Shown here piece by piece: positions 12,302 to 12,670 of a stretch of 12,670 bases of DNA. The position numbers were made by a program, and so were the translations under genes. The stretch is from an uncultured Dialister sp. (GTDB lineage Bacteria > Bacillota > Negativicutes > Veillonellales > Dialisteraceae). The notes below the pieces were generated by a model. It did no database searches. It saw nothing but the letters and a program-made list of their open reading frames with translations, and had not been told where the DNA came from. The DNA lies in NCBI RefSeq assembly GCF_900765565.1, contig NZ_CAAFRZ010000246.1, forward strand, positions 1 to 12,670. Reading direction: 5' to 3'. Within the stretch, counting starts at the first letter, position 1. Each line of letters begins with the position of its first letter.

Positions 12302-12561
12302 GGGCAGGGGCTTCTAGCTGTTAGCTGTTAGCTTTTAGGAAAGATGGTTCGCCTGCGGCGCTTCCATCACCATCTCTCATGGCCGGCCACAAAAGGAAGG
12401 CTCTTTTATGGGCAGGTTAAGAGCCAACTTGGGCCGGCCTCGCAGGTCCTCTGCAGGACCTGCGCCCAGGTGGGCAGCTCTCTTCGGAGAAGAGAGCCTC
12501 CGGCAGAATCATTTTCACGTTTTTGGAGCAGAGTCATCAGGATTCCAACGACGGCACCGCT
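12302..12561 (+). repeat. Repeat module beta, copy 3, interrupted by an 85-bp insertion
   Basis: The left part (12302-12379) and right part (12465-12561) align without gaps to 9243-9420, except for a 3-bp deletion in the last hairpin. The 85 bp between them are foreign to the module. Heptamers are CTAGCTG, TTAGCTG, TTAGCTT (12314-12334). The GCTCTCTTC/GAAGAGAGC hairpin is kept, with the loop changed from TGG to GGA. Confidence 0.85.
12380..12464 (-). mobile_element. Two-hairpin element, copy B, inserted in beta copy 3
   Basis: On the minus strand, hairpin 1 is CGCAGGTCCT with AGGACCTGCG (12441-12464). Hairpin 2 has the outer stem GGCCGGCC with GGCCGGCC and the inner stem GGCTCTT with AAGAGCC. 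The intact beta copies lack these bases, which shows the element was inserted as a unit. No target duplication is evident. Confidence 0.85.
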
Positions 12562-12587
12562 AATGAGCAGTCTCCCTTTTCCAAAGG

Positions 12588-12670
12588 CGAGGGTCCTGCA
12601 TAGGACCCTCGAGCCGGGCCCAAGTTGGTGCCTTTACTGCACACTAAGGCACCTTCCTCTTGTGGCCCGG
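12588..12670 (+). repeat. Two-hairpin element, copy C, reaching the window end
   Basis: Hairpin 1 is CGAGGGTCCT GCAT AGGACCCTCG (12588-12611). The outer stem of hairpin 2 is CCGGGCC (12614-12620) with GGCCCGG (12664-12670). It extends by CAAG/CTTG, and the inner stem is GGTGCCTT with AAGGCACC. The last few bases may lie beyond the window. About 25 bp separate it from the end of beta copy 3. Confidence 0.85.

Overview
The window carries five protein genes and one tRNA gene. Between them lie unusually long gene-free stretches: roughly 31% of the bases are non-coding. These stretches are built from repeated, hairpin-rich modules. Firmicutes-style signals (AAAGGAGG ribosome sites, TATAAT -10 boxes, intrinsic terminators with U-tracts) combine with fairly GC-rich genes. 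My best guess is a gut-type member of the Negativicutes (Veillonellaceae or Dialister-like). This rests on overall feel, not on a marker gene, so it is a low-confidence assignment.

Layout: a tRNA-Arg(CCU) gene on the minus strand has its own promoter and terminator (98-253). Next is a minus-strand gene for a 386-residue SAP-like protein of unknown function (501-1661). A repeat block (about 1745-2170) leads to aroB on the plus strand (2263-3339), which ends in a strong, probably bidirectional terminator. After a second repeat block (3400-3914), the large gene gltB, for the glutamate synthase large subunit, runs on the minus strand (3918-8465). It has an extended -10 promoter and a terminator-like hairpin in its leader. 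The longest gene-free region (about 8590-10300) is a mosaic of repeats that includes a 241-bp MITE. Two overlapping plus-strand genes of unknown function (10367-12186) appear to be distant paralogues of each other. A last repeat block fills the end.

The genes do not form a pathway cluster. AroB (shikimate pathway) and GltB (ammonia assimilation) are solitary metabolic genes, with no other aro gene and no gltD in view.

The most interesting content is the non-coding architecture. (1) An 85-bp two-hairpin element occurs three times, and all its stems keep pairing by compensatory changes. One copy interrupts a longer repeat whose uninterrupted version exists twice in the same window, so the insertion can be read directly. 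Another copy sits inside an IS5-like MITE with TTAA flanks. (2) Several unrelated short tandem arrays (CTCAAYT, TRGCTRG, YYAGCNN, TTGAGCC) all have a 7-bp period. (3) Longer modules of 178, 102 and 90 bp recur at identical lengths. (4) gltB has a putative attenuator. (5) The AroB homologue lacks several residues that are normally conserved in its active site.
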